From assembly GCF_042477335.2 (NCBI RefSeq), contig NC_091256.1, positions 37,602,001 to 37,666,000 of the forward strand: a DNA stretch of 64,000 nucleotides. Reading direction: 5' to 3'. A model generated the notes under the pieces. It saw only the letters and a list, made by a program, of their open reading frames with translations, made no database searches and had not been told where the DNA came from. Source of the stretch: Ovis canadensis (lineage: Eukaryota; Chordata; Mammalia; Artiodactyla; Bovidae). Made by a program: the position numbers and the translations under genes. Shown piece after piece: positions 42,801-57,800 of this stretch (positions are counted from its first letter, which is position 1; every line of letters starts with the position of its first letter).

Positions 42801-45800
42801 TATGTATCAATAAGAAAACGCTGCCAAGTACAACTGTAAGAAATCACTTACATAGCATCCACATTTAAATTGCTGAAATGTAAAATACATAAATAAATAA
42901 AATGTCAAACTGTGAAAAAGATTTAGAATTAATGGAAACTGGGGATCCTTTCATGTGTCCAAATTAAAACTAAACATGCGCGATCCCATCTTTTACAGTA
43001 AATCAATGGGAGAAATCATCTGGCTCATAAAATTATTAATAACCACCTATATTTACCAAAATTAGTCCCCTTAGACATTCTATCACCATTATCTAATTCC
43101 CAAATTATTACATGAGCAGTTCACACCAAAGACTCATGAGAAGAGAAAGATGAAGCATGCATACAAATTCTCTGCTGTGTAATTACTTCCACAACATTTG
43201 GGCCCACAATTGCATGCTTATTTCATAACTAGAAAGCCTTTTCATTCATTTAAAACATACTGAATTTTATTCTAGTCCCATAAAGTAATGACTCTTAGAA
43301 AGGACCCAACAAATGACCAGACCATGCACCTTTAACACAAAGTAACCTTTTGATGTTTCATATTTAAGTAGTAGCTGTGTCCTCATTAGAACAACTTAAA
43401 ATATAGTAGAGAGCATTAAAAAAAAAAAAAAAAAGCCATTCACAGAGGCAGCTGTCGAATCCTCTATGCCCCAAGAACATCTGGTCAGACCTCGAGCGAA
43501 GACACAGCCTTCTGCACGGTAATTACCCACAGGCACTCTTCCCCCCTCACCAAGGGGCTTGTCCGTGAACAGGAAACAAACACACATGGGAAATTCAACA
43601 CAGGAGGTGATGTCATCCCTGGATTCATTTATTTCATTTTACTCATATTTTATCTACCTATCATTTTCAGCTACCACAACAGCTGGCATTTAGCACAAAC
43701 TCCTTTAAACTCCCCATGTAGAACAGGAAAAAAGTGAAAGTGAAGTCAGTCGCTCAGTTGTGTCTGACTCTTTGCGAACCCGTGGACTGTAGCCCACCAG
43801 GCTCCCCTGTCCATGGGGATTCTCCAGGCCAGAAAACTGGAGTGGATAGCCATTTCCTTCTCCAGGGGATCTTTCCAACCCAGGGATCAAACCCGGGTCT
43901 CCTGCTTTGCAGGCAGATTCTGTACCGTCTGAGCCACCAGGGAAGCCCGATGCAGAACAGAAGCCATACTGAAACAAAACTCTTAGGACAAAAGCATCAG
44001 TCAAAGCAGGTACCAGTCACCGTACTGTTTACAGAGAGAGGGCAGCTCCAGCAAAGGACAGAAACACATCCACGCAGGTGAAGATGAGACCCAGAATCTT
44101 ACCGCTTGGAAAGTGGGGTGCTCGGGGATGGGGCTTGGTCAGCGCGCTCTGCACGGCCTGTTGGAAGTTTTTCCCAGGAGCCTGGTGCTGTGTGTACATG
44201 GAGTATATGGAGCTGGCGGCCACTGTCTGGGGTTTTCTGAAGGGTGGAAGGAGGGCATCCTTGGAAGGCTGAGGCGTGAAGGGTCGGACAGCGGCAGCAG
44301 GGGGACTCTCTTGTTTAGAACCTGGAGGAAGGGTCTGGTCTGCTGGGCCCACTGAAGGCCCGCCAGGGGCCAGCAGGCCCCTCTGCTGCTGCACAGTGGG
44401 TTTGGGTTTACCTCCCATGGAAGCAACAGCTGCTGACAACTGCGGAGCAGGTCCATCTGGCTTCATGTCGGATGGTGACTGGTTAGTTTGTCCGAAATAA
44501 GGCAAATTTATCTGTTTTGGTTTTGATGGGACAGGAGGTGGTACCTTAGCCACATTTTTATTTGCAGCCTGTAAATACACACACACATATCCAGTTAAAA
44601 TACTGTGTAACTGGGTACATGGAATGTTCTAGATAACCTAAGTTTTACAAGTGTCAATATAGACTGAAAAGATTAGCTCTACATTGAAAGGTCATTACAA
44701 AGTTTTAAATCTCTGACTTTAACCACATGTAAAAGGACCTTCAGTAATGCAATACAATTCCTATACCCGGTACGACTTCCTCCAAGTCACCCCTTCCTAT
44801 TGGGGCAACTGTTTAAGTGTCCACTTGAAAACCTTTTAATTGCCATTTTACATATTCACAGATGGCACCAATAACTGAAAACCATTCCTGTTCAGTGGAA
44901 CTTCATGCAATCTGGGCCGTGTTGTAAAAAGAAAAAAAAAAAAAAAAAACTCCTAACTGGATCACACAGCCACAGCCTGCTTGTCAAAGGTTAGGATTCT
45001 AACAGTTATGGAAGATTTACCATCAAATTGCTTGATATTGCTTTAACCCCAAATTTTGAAGAGACAACGTAACTAAGCAGTGTGAACACAATGTTCTTTA
45101 ATGTACTTCTATTTTTTAGAGAGTCGCACCAAATAAGACCCACAAGCCAGTCAGTCATGCCCCTCCTGTATGATGGGAGACCACAAATGCACTCAAGTAA
45201 CAAAACTGAAAATAACAGAATGCACTTTTATTTTCTAATCTTCCAGACTTTGTTTCTTTACTCTCCTTCACATTAATACTTTCTCTTTTGAAAAACGCAC
45301 AAAGAATTACTATTAAATGTTAAAATTGGGACGTCCTCACATACCTGAGCATCCCGCAGGATATCTTCACTGCTCTGGTTCTTCCTCAGGGTTCCGAAGG
45401 CAGGTGGGGTGGCAGACTGGTCCACGGTGTCAAACATCGAAAAGGGACGCACTTTCTTCTCCTTCTCCCGCAACGGAACCTCTCCATCATCCACTGAAGA
45501 AGACAGAAAAAAAAAAAAAATCACTCTAATAATCAAACTGCTTGTGATAAAAATTTCTTATTCACGTTACTCCCTCCACAATCTCTTTGAAATCCTATAG
45601 TCACTAAATGCTCTATTTTTAAATTAAGTTGATTAAGGAACAACCCCACACTACAATGCTAGTACCTTAATTCCCTGGCTAAAGGCAGCTGTTCTAGAAA
45701 TAAACATGGTCCCTGGTTTTAACACACTAGAAAGTAGCAATCTAAAAAAGAATACTTAGAGCCCTCAGACATCCAAAAGAGAATACTCAGGAACAGCACA

Positions 45801-48800
45801 AGTAAACCTCACCTTGGTCTGGAACATTCCCAGAGCTTTTAGACACAGAGGCAGAGGCTTGGCTAGAGAAAAGATCTGCATTCGGAGGAGTCCAATCAGG
45901 GCCAAGCAGATGGATTTTAGAGCCTAGAACATGGAAAAGTAGCTGCAATAACCCGGCATGCTAAGGAGATTCTTAATCGTTCCCTCTGCTGCTAAGATGT
46001 TTAATCCCGTGAAAGTGAAAGTTGCTCAGTTGTGTCTGACCCTCTGCGACCCCATGGACTATATATATACAGTCCATGGAATTCTCCAGGCCAGAATACT
46101 AGAATGGATAGCCTTTCCCTTCTCCAGGGGATCTTCCCAAACGCAGGGCTCCCGCATTTTAGGCAGATTCTTTACCAGCTGAGCCACAAGGAAAGCCCTT
46201 AATCTCTAAAAATCGGTTTAAATCTCAGACTCACAACAAGCCCAGTAAACTTACTTAGAAACATCAGATTTTATACTTGTATTAAAAATGTAAGAGTGTT
46301 CTCGTTTACTTAAAATAATCACGATCAACACAAACTCTGCCTGAAGCAGCAAGGACATGACTTCTCACAGGGTAAGGAAACATCACCATCACACCCAGAA
46401 AACGACTTCCAATTTAGCAAACCAAGGGCTTGCTGGTGTGTCTTATGTAACCGCCACAAGTGATGTATGCACAACCAAAGCAAAAACGCAGGCTTTCAGC
46501 CCGTGACTCTGACCACAGTCTTGGATTAATCAAAATATTCAACTGTTTTCTACACTGGCATTTAAGTTTCAAAGCCACAGCCTTTCCTTTACAGAAGTAA
46601 CTCTTTCTACAAGAAAACCCAGACTACGTAGCATTACTGCGTCACAGTGGTAATTCCAGCAAAACAATAAATAATTTTAAAGTTAGCTATTATTTACACA
46701 TGAGAGTGGCTAGGGAAAAGACACAATTCTAGTTTTCTCTCCTGAATGATAAGCTCATTAAAGGATATTTTCACCCAGCTTTTCCTACAACTCTCCTTTC
46801 ATTTTCTCCTCTTATTAATATAACACTCTGGCGTGCACCTCCACCCTCCAAAATATCTGAGGACTACACACAGAAAGCAAAGGTCACTAACACAAGGAGC
46901 CTCTATTACCTTCACTTTTTAAAAAAAAATTATTATTTTTTTATAATTGAAGGATAATTGCTTTACAGAATTTTGTCTTCTGTCAAACTTCAACATGAAT
47001 CAGCCGTAGGTATACAGTATCCTCTCCCTTTTGAACCTCCCTCCTTTTACCTTCACTTTTATCTCCTAGTGTTTCCTTTTATTCTAAACATATCCTTAGG
47101 CAAATTCTCACGCAGAAGCACATATGAATAGTAAACACCAACCATCAACAGAGTGGACCCACCACCTCGGTCTCTGAAGATGACACCACTAACACATATC
47201 TGGCCTTTTTACACAACAGGGAAGGTTCTCAAGCTGTTAACATCAGATCAAAATTTCTTTATTAATGAGAAGAAATTCAAGCCAATTTTTAGGTTTTCAA
47301 AAACCTGACCTATTTTATTTCATTTCCTGAGCAGAACTGTATTATTGAGCATTAAGAAAATTATCATTTCTTAACCCCAAAGAACACAAACAGGTTTTTA
47401 GAATTTCAACATGAACAAGGAATAAATAGGAAGACACCTTTAAAACTCAAAACTTGGGGGGGGGTGGAGGGGAAGGGAATCTAAAACCCGAGGGAAAATC
47501 ACAGTGAGCAGGGGAACAGCTAGGCCATGGAAGGACTAGGGAGTGCCTGATTTTACCTTTCGCTTGCGAGGAGGCCCCAGATCTCATGTTGGGCAGCGTC
47601 TGGACTTTCATGGGCCCCTCGGAAGCCTGCGTGGCCCCAGGCCCATCGGGCAGGGCTGGCTTCACCAGAAGTTCAGGCCGCGACGGGATCCGGGGCATAG
47701 TCGACGACTGGATGTAGGGACCGACTGCCGCCACGCGACTCTGCCCCGACGCCCCTGGCTGGGGCACGTGTCCATCAGACGAGACCTTATTCAGAGAAAG
47801 CACAAGGCCTTTAGTATTGCAAGTCAGACCAGATCCAACTCAGAAAAGCCTGTGACACCGTGATCATTTTAACTGCTAAAATCCAGCACTTTCAGGATCT
47901 AGCCATTGAGTGTACCAGAAACATCCCCCGACAAAAAGAGCCCCAGGTGAAGTCTCACCCACACTTCATTACAAGAATTAGAAAGAAGAGCAGAGCTACG
48001 GAGGGGATTATATTAGAAGTACAAGAGTGGACTCTCTTTCAAGGAGCCACAAGGTCCTGTCTCTTTTCCGAGGATGTGCCCAGCAGTGTTTCTGAAATAT
48101 GCAAGCACTGACCTCACTGGGATGGTCACTGTCCCCTCCTCCTGGCCCTGGCCAACCGCGCACTTACTGGAAGGTTCTCTTTCTGCTGCAGGGCCGCCTT
48201 CTTCTTCCACAGCCGGTCCCTGAGCTCATTAACACGCTTGTCCATCACCGCCACTTCTGAATTGCGCTTATTCAAACACTCCCTCTGTTGTTGCAGCTTG
48301 GCATTCTGCTCCTGGTTCAGTTTGTTTCTTAACTGAATAAAATTAGGGGAGAAAAAGGTAGCCAAGGAGTAGGCAGAAAAATTTCTCAAACAGATAATCA
48401 CACGGTTCACTATTATATAATTTCTAAAAATGTAAGGTCCCTCCACACTTCTCATCTCATGGTTTAAAATGAAGTGTCCACAGACCACTGGCTGTGGTCA
48501 CAATGAACGCCTCAAGTTTCCTGTTTGAGGTATCATGAAGTTTATTCTGGATTCTGTGGAGTTTAGGTCTTCCTCCCCATCCCCACCCCTTTAAGGAAAA
48601 GAGGTGGAAATCCAGGACTTCCTGCCCTGTATGTGGACGATGCTATGGTGCTGGAGATGAGGTGCCACCGAAATGTCACAAGAGGCCACTGTTTACCTGA
48701 AGCTCCTTGTAGAGCCGGTCGAGCTCAGCCACCGCGGACTGGTTGTCATGGTGACCATCAATCCTGCCGTTCTTCAACATCTCCAGCTGTCTTGTAAGTT

Positions 48801-51800
48801 CCTCTACTTTTGACACAGCCAGAACAAGCTCCCTCTGCTTTTGCTGGAACAAACTATTCATCTGTTCAATTTCCTCCACTAAAGTAAGAACAAGAAAAGC
48901 AACAATTGTTGAAAAGAAAAATGAGAAGGGATCACTTCCCAGGCAACCTAAGATGTACCATAAACTTTCTCATAAAAAGCAAAGAAAATTTTCAGAAATA
49001 TCCTAGAACCAACCAATTCCTTTATAAGCAACTGAAATCAACAAAGACATCTATAAACCAAATCACTAAAGTTTTAATTAAAATGGTATTATAATCAATG
49101 GAGCTATTAATATGAATAAAAATCCTTGCCTTCCTTGAAACTTCAGTCAAAAAACTATTTAGAGAGAGAAAAAAAACTACTACTCTATTTTCCAAAAAGG
49201 AACCTTGTCTATAACATTCAATAGCTGAATTCAACTCAGGGGAACCAGCAGCTTCGAAACTACAGTGATTATACTTTTCCCAAAAAATCCTTTTAAAATG
49301 ACCTACATACAAAGTCTCATCTTAGTCCTCTTACTTACTACAAATTTATACAACTCCCTACACCAGTGTTTTCCTATACGCAAACAGTTTGTGGCAATTC
49401 GCACTGAAGTAAACCGACTGGGAGCAACTTACCAAGTTTCCCATTGCTTAGCCTTTTCTGTTCCACGTGGCCTTTAAGCGCTCTCACTTTTTTTAGCTTC
49501 GCTTCCTGATTCTCAGCTATTTCTTTGAGCCTCTTAAGCTTTTCTTGTTCAGCCGCTTGTTGCTGTTGACGCTGATCTTGCTGTTTCAAAAACTTCAAGC
49601 GCTGTTCCTAAAGATATAAGCCATCATCAGACATGTCATTTTAAACTAACCTACAATCACACCCTGAGATGCCCAGACTGACGTGCATCTGTGGCATTGC
49701 TCCGGTCTTACCATCTGTCCTCACGCTGCCATCAGAACCACCTGGGGAGTTTGTGAAAAACAGACGCTCCTGAGCTCAACCCTACTGTAAGAATCTACTT
49801 CTTACGGTGGTAAGATCCAGGAATCAGTACTGGTACCCAAGTGGTCCTTTTGCAGCAAGCAAGCAGTGATCTGTGAACTAGTTTTCATGAGCTGCAGCCA
49901 TTAATATTAAGAAGGAGCTCATGCAGAGATGGGAGGCAGTAAAAGAAAAGTTATTAAATGACACACTTTGAAGTTAAATTTGGATTCAGACTCAAGCTCT
50001 GCCACTTATTAGCTATGAGACTTTGGGGCAAATTATATAACCTCATTGAGTCCACAAGTCTGTGTCTTCACCTATAAAATGAGATGATCACTAGTCCCTC
50101 TAGGGCTGCAGTGAGGATTCAATGCTACGTGCAATGGAAATCTCTGTGAACAGGGTCTTACATAGTTAGGGCACACTCAGTACACTTAGAAAAGAGCCAA
50201 AGAACTCCTTTCTAAAGAATGCCTTTAGAAAACTGCAATTATGCAACTTACAATTTTATTCCTATTTTATCTAAAATTTCAACTGAGGAAAACAGAGCCA
50301 CACAACTTATCCTCAAGGGCAATCTTCTCAGATTCTAATGGCTAACACATACAAGAACACAGATATTCTGTTAACAACTGAATTTTTTACTTGAATCCAT
50401 GTCCTTGCTACTCAAGGAATGCTACATCAGCACCACGTGGGATTGCATTAGAAATGCAAAATGTCAGACCCGCAACCCATACCTACTAAATCAGAACATG
50501 CATTTTTAACAAAATCCCCAGGTGATTCATATGCACGTTAAAGTATGAGAAGCAATAATACACAGGATTTTGAAAAAGCTGGTGTCTAGCGTCAAAAGTA
50601 GAGAAGGATGCATAGGTACATCTGGGGCCACTAACCCTCTGACTTGTAAGAAAACAGCTGTTGAATGCCTTTAAATATTGTGTGTTCTATTTGGGAACCA
50701 TATGGAAAAGTTTGATTTGTAATTTCAATACATATTGTAAGTGTTAAAAAAGAAAAGAAAAAGGATGCATAGGAACCCTAAGAAGTATTACAGGGAAGCC
50801 ACAGTGCATGATGAGAATGACGCTGAAGAATCCCTGGCCATCACTTCAAAGCCACACTGGGGACCTTGCTACTCAAACCATCAGGTGTCCACCCAAGTGT
50901 CGGTGAACTTACAGACCCTCAAAGACTGGTAAGCGAAAATACTGAGTGTTTGGACCAGGGCTGACAGACTACACAGCCTACTGTCTGTGTTCGTAAGCAA
51001 AGTTCTCTTGGCACACGGCCACATCCATTCGTTTACCTATTGTTTATGGCTGCTTTCCAGCCACAAATGCAGAGCTGAGACCGCACAGCCTGCAAAGCCT
51101 AAAATATTTCAGCCCTTCAGAAAGTCTGACGACATCTGGTTTAGACTATTAGCCCAAGGCTGGCAGGAGCAGCCGCAGGAAGACTGGTTTTGAGAGTAAT
51201 GGAGAAGCTTCCCATATTTTCTCTGTTCAAGGAGAGGACAAAGTTTAATTTGTGGGAGGACAATGTCCCCAAGTAGAGGCGAGCAGCCTTGTTTTCGGTG
51301 CCAAGCAGTAGCTGGGGTCAGGTGAGCATGAGCTTTTGAAGTTCCTTCTGATTCAAGATGAAGTCAGCCCAGACTAGTGCCTGCACGCGAAGCTGAAAGG
51401 CTCTTTATGCCTTCCCTGTTTTACTGACACTCAGCAAAGCATGGTTAACTTTGATCAGGATCGGGATGAGGAGGATCTGAAACAACTGAATGATTTCAGG
51501 ATTTCTACAAAACGCTACAGTGAAGAGAAGAAAGCACCACATGGCAGATACCTGTCGGGCTGACGTTAGCAACTCATATCTGACGGAGCCGGCTTACTAG
51601 CAAGGGTGTAAAGTAAACAGCTTTACTTACACATGAACGGGAGTGGCCTGTTAGGTCTCTGAAAACATGGCCATTACCTTAGTGGCCAGCATTTGCTGCT
51701 GGGCCTCAATCTGTTGCTGCTGGCGGGATGCCATTTCCTGAAGTTCAGCAAGTGTCAGGTCCATTCTAGGACTATTAACCTACCAAAAAAAGTGCAAATA

Positions 51801-54800
51801 ATCCAACTCAGCATAAAATGATCATGGAGACTCCTCCCTCAAGTCATGTAATCAGGACAAAATTATTTGGCTATTTTTCTCCCATCATATTAAAGAAGTC
51901 ATTAATTTTTATATTACTATTCCCATATTGACTTAATAAGATTTAAAACATAATGATACACAGACTCTTTTAAGTTGTAAATTTAAATTAAATAGTTTTA
52001 GTACTGACGCAAATGGAACCATCTGGAATCACCTTGTTCTGCAGTTAAATTAGGAAGGCAGTATTTGACCATATCAAACATGATGTTGGGATATTGGCAG
52101 CAAACTTAGAATACAGTCATTAAAACACCCTTTAAAAATGTAACACTGGAATTTAAAAAATTCAAGATACAGCAGGTCATCAGAGACAAAGCAAGACGTC
52201 TACTATACTCTCTAAACATCCATTCGACATGGTCCTAAGAGGTTCTGGATAGAAAGAAAGGAAGGCAAGAAGGAAGAAACTATATCCAGGTTGCAAAGGG
52301 AAAAATTTTCTGTCTTTACTCAAGGACAACATAATCATCTATGAAGAAAATTCTATGGAATCTATAAAAAGCTACTAAATAAATAAGCTATTTAGCAAGA
52401 ATGCAGGATAAAACATCAATATGCCAAAATCAGCTATATTTCTATACATTAGCAATACCCAGAAAACTGAAGAAAGATATCATTAACATTAGCATAAATA
52501 CCACGAAGCACACAGGAATAAATCTGACAGAAGCTCAGGCCTGACACTGAAACCTTCAAAACATGGCTAAGAGAGAGAAGACCTATTTGGGGAGGAATAC
52601 TGTGGTGCTTGTGAACTAAAAAGCTCAAGATGGCAGTGTTTCCCATACTGACCTACAGAGCCAAGATAATACCAACCCAAATCCCAGCAGGCTTTTTTTA
52701 GAAAAATAAATCAATTGGCAAATTCTACAATTTCATATGGAAGTGCAAATGATACAGAACAGCCAAAACAACTTCGAAACGAAGTTAGAAAACATACACT
52801 GCCTGACTTCAAGACTAACCACGCTGTAGTGATCAATACATTGTGTTACTGATATCATGTTAGATAAGCAGATCAATGAAACAGAAGACAGAGTACAAAA
52901 ACAGACCCACACATACACTGGTAATTGATTTAAGAGAAATGGCAGTTGAGTAGAGAAAGAATAGTCTTTTCAACAAATACTGCTTGTACAACTGGATATC
53001 CACACACAATAAACAAAATTGCACTTCTCTCACAATACATGCAAATGTTAATTCAAAACAGATCCTAAACGCAGATGTAAGATCTACACTTCTAGGTTGA
53101 CTAATTATACTGTATTGAAGTCATAGACTGGGACAAATACTTGCCAATTATCTATCTAATAAAAAGCCTTGGATCCAGCATATATAAAGAGCTCTTAAAC
53201 TCAATAATAATGAAGCAAACAACCCAATCATGAAAAAGATGAGCAAAAGAGGTGAACAGAAAGTTCCCTAGTGGTCTAAAGGTTAGGATTCAGTTACTTC
53301 ACTCCCCTGGCCTGGATTCAAAACCCGGCTGGGAAACTGAGATCCCAAAAGCCCCGCAACATGATAAAAAAAAAAAAAAAAAAGGAGAAGTGAACAAATA
53401 TTAACACTTCACTAAAGACAATATATGAATGGCAAATAAGCACATGATAGACACCCAATACCATTAGCCATCAGAGAAAAACAAAATAAAACCAGAATGT
53501 ACTACCATCACACACCTAGCAGAGGCCAAAATTAAAAGGACTGACCAAACCAAACGTTGGCAAGGATTTGGAAAAACTAGAACTCCCTGATGAGGACTAT
53601 AAAATAAAACAATCACTTTCGAAATCAGTCTGACAGCTGCTTAAAAAGTTAACATATGAACCAAGCATTTTACTCCTAAAAGTATTTACTTAAGAGAAAT
53701 ATTAATAAAAGCATATGTCCATACAAAGATGTATACCCAGGTACGCATCACAGCACGATACCGAATAACTGTAAACAATCAAAATGTCCAACAGATGAAT
53801 GGATAAGGAGTGGTATAACCAGACAACAGAATATCTCTCAGCAATAAAAGGGAATCAACTACTGACACACGACAAAATGAATAAACCTCAAACTATTTAT
53901 CCTGAGCAAATTCAGACAGAAAGAGTATATACTGGATGACTCCATTTATCCTAGATTCTGGAAAACAAAACTAACTGATGGCGACAGACAGCAGCCGGCT
54001 AGCGGTTCCCTGAGGATGGGAAGGGAGGGAAGAAGGAACAATTACAAAAGAATATAAGGACACTTTTTTTGGGGGGGGTGATTGAATACGTTCATTATCT
54101 TGATTATGGTGACAGCGTCAGAGGTGTACACATGTCAAAACTTATCACAATGTATACCCAACATGTGAGCAGCTTGTTTGTTGTTGTGTTGTGTTAGTCA
54201 CTTAGTCATGTCCAACTCCTTGTGACCCACAGAGCCCGCCATGCTCCTCTGTCCATGGAATTCTCCAGGCAAGAACTCTGGAGGGGGTTGCCATTCCCTT
54301 CTCCCAGGGATCTTCCCGACCCAGGGACTGAATGAACCCAGGTCTAGCACATTGCAAGCAGATTCTTTATCATCTGAGCCACCAGAGAAGCCCTATGTGT
54401 AGTTTATTATACATCAGTTATATGTTAATAAAGACATTATTTAAAAACCCAGTGAAGGGGGCTTCCCTGGTGGCTTAGTAGTGAAGAATCCCCCTGCCAG
54501 TGCAGGAGATACGGGTTTGATCCCTGGTCCGGGAAGGTCCCACATGCTGTGGAGCACCTAAGCCTGTGTGCCACAGATATTATTGAGCCTGTGCCCTAGA
54601 ACCTAGGAACTGCAGCTACTGAAGCCTGTGGGCCCTAGGGCCCAATGCTCTGCAACAAGAGAAGTCACTACAATGAAAGGCCCACACAATGCAACTAGAA
54701 AGCAACCCCTACTTGCTGCAACGAGAGAAAAGGCCGAGCAGCAACAAAGACCCAGAACAGCCAATAAATAGATTTTTTTTTAAAAATTTTAAGTGTTTGG

Positions 54801-57800
54801 TTAAGACTCCAAGTTACCACTTGGAAGTGGGGGGAAAGGTTTGCTCCCTAGTTGGAGAACTATAATTTTGCATTTCTCCGGACGAGGCCAAAAACTAAAT
54901 AAATCATTAAAAAAAAATAAAAATCCAGTGATGGGGAAAGATACATTGTGTCAATATGCACTGAAATCTCGCTAATGGTCGGACCATTTTTGTTATCCTC
55001 ATATCAGCCTTTCATCACTAAGATAACTATGCGATCAAAGAAGAGAAACAGGAAGAATTTGGGGAAGGTGGAATAAAAGCAGTGTGTGTTGGAGAGGTAA
55101 TTTAGCTAATCCCTAACAAGGTTAAAAATTCTAAGCTCTGAAAAGAAAATGTCTATAAGGAGTCCCAAAGATACCTGCTAAAATTCATATGCAATAGCAA
55201 GAGCATTAATATATCATTAATGCTAAAAGCAATTACAGCAACAAATAAAATCACCAAAGAAACAAATACTTCCTCGAACTTATTCAATACTTGTTTTGTA
55301 TTTGTGATATATCCAGCATCTGATTTCTTTCAACAGCCATGTTGTTGCTCAGTCATGAAGTCGTGTCTCTTTGCGAACCTGTGGACTTCAGCAGTCCAGG
55401 CTTCTCTGTCCTACACTATCTTCCAGAGTTTGTTAAAATTCATGTCCACTGAGTTAGTGATGCTATGTAACCATTTCATCCTCTGCCACCCTTTCTCCTT
55501 TTGCCTTCCATCATTCTCAGCATCAGAGTCTTTTCCAGTGAGTCAGCTCTTCACATCAGGTAGACAAAATACTGGAGCTTCAGCTTCAGCATCAGTCCTT
55601 CCAATGAATATTCAGGGCTGATTTCCCTTAGGATTGACTGTTTTGATCTCCTTGCAGTCCAAGGGACTCTCAAGAGTCTTCTCCAACACCACAGTTCAAA
55701 AGCATCAATTCTTTGGCACTCAGTCTTCTTCATGGTTCAACTCTCCCATCCAAACATGACTACTGGAAAAACTACAGCTTTGACTATATAGATGCTTGCC
55801 ACCAAAGTGATGTCTCTGCTTTTTCAAATGCTGTCTAGGCTTGTCACAGCTTTCCTTCCAAGGAGCAAGCATCTTTTAATTTCATGGCTGAACTCACCAT
55901 CCGCAGTGATTTTGGAGCCCAAGAAAACAAAATCTGTCACTGCTTCCACTTTTTCCCTTTCTATTTGCCATGAAGTGATGGGCCCAGATGCCAAGATCTT
56001 CGTTTTTTTGAATGTTGAGTTTCAAGCCAGCCTTTTCCCTCTCCTCTTTAACCTTCATCAAGAGGCTCTTTAGTTCCTCTTCACTTTCTGCCATTAGAAT
56101 GGTATCATCTGCCTATCTAAGGTTGCTGGATATTTCAACAACCATAGAGACCATTAATCACTTTCATGAAATAAATTTAAAATAAGCCTTTAAAAAAGGG
56201 CTGCCCTTAATCACCTACTGAATAAAAAAGGAACAGTGAATGAGATTTAAAAGTTAAAAAAAAGCAGCATCACTGTGGTCCAAACACAGAATAGGTAACA
56301 TTGATCACTTACGCCATTCTCCTTTCTTCGATGTTCACCTGGAACTTTTACACCATTTCTTTTTAAACTTGGATCCTGAGACCTTGGTCCACTCACTAAG
56401 CACAAAATTCAAAAAGTATGCATTAACACTAGCGGTGACAGATATTTTAAGTACCAGTTCATTTCTCAGTTATGTTTTTAATGCTCTCTAATACTTTATG
56501 TTGAAAATATACTTAAAATACCCATACTTTCTAATACCAATGAAGTTACGGTCTCACAGATTCAACCTGTTCTAGAAAACTTTACTTGGAACAGTGAATG
56601 ATCAGCACTAGAAAATGTCACATGCTAACCAATCCCTAGAAAAGCTGCATGAATTAGGTGCTAAAGGACAAAAATTAAGAATATAAATACACTTCTTATT
56701 ATGGGTCATTCATACCATTTGCCTACAGTGTCTGTTCCCACTTCTCTATTTAGCTACTCAAATAAAATTGGGAGTAGTCTCACTGAAAGAAATAGGTGAA
56801 AAGAAATCAACCCACCCTTGTACTCATTAAAGTGTTTGTAACTTCCACAGGAAGGAAGCAATTGAAACAGAACAAGTAGTGTTTCGAATTTTGCGGTAAT
56901 TCCTAAGTACTTCCCCATTTAAGTAAAAAAATTTCATTTTCTTAGTGTGGGAAAGTACTAGTTGTAAAACACTGTACATTCTGCTTTTTGGGGTAAAAAG
57001 AACTTTTCAGGTCCAAGTATATGTTTCTCAGTGTCACTTAATGTATCATGATGAGAGAATAGTTTTAACTTAAACTGATAAATTGCAAAATATCAAAGAG
57101 AATTTCTTAAATACATGAAATTAAGCTTATAACTGTACTTCCCAGATATTAGAGAAAAAATACTAAACTATTTCCCAAGAAGTTTTAGATAAAAATTTCT
57201 TCTGAATCAAATGTTTGTTGAACCTGCCTGGAAGCTTGGCACAAATTCCCACAAATAAGTAAATAAATATGTCTATCCTCAGAGCCACATACCACACTTA
57301 TACCTAACTCCAACGTTTCCTCAGCTTTACTTTTAAAACTGTTCAATTTTCTGGCAAAATAGCTCAGGTACCTGTCACAATATTTCTGCAAGAAAAAAAA
57401 AATCTATCATTCCGGAAAAACTGCTTTCTTTGCTGCCTCCAAGAGAGAGCAACTGAACTGACATGTTCAGTTACATAATTAGAATAAAAAGCAAGAGCTT
57501 TGAAAATAATGTCATATTAAAAAAAGAGAGAAAAAGGTAACGGATTTCCATGGTGGTGGTCCAGAGGTTAAGACTCAGCGCTTTCACTGAAGGGGGCATG
57601 GGTCTGACCCCTGGTTGAGGAACTTAAGATCCCGCATGCTACATGGCGTGGCCAAAAAAAAAAAAAAAAAGTCATATACATTCTGGGTCATAGGTCCTAG
57701 TTAAACCAGAAAAAGAATACAGTAACAGTCTCTTAATCTGTAATCTAGAAGTCTACAACCACAAAGGTTGACACTAAATGGCAATCCTGTTTTATCCCAC

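Larger units (their letters stand above)
52230..54450 (+). mobile_element. Old L1 LINE 3' part, interrupted by two SINEs
   Basis: ORF2-derived text (ttctatacattagcaatacc, aagataataccaacccaaat, agcaataaaagggaatcaac) runs into an L1 3' UTR ending ttaataaagacattatttaa. A CHR SINE (53255-53385) and a Bov-tA (54188-54393) are inserted in it. Antisense to TP53BP2, intron 4; many stops. Confidence 0.82.
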
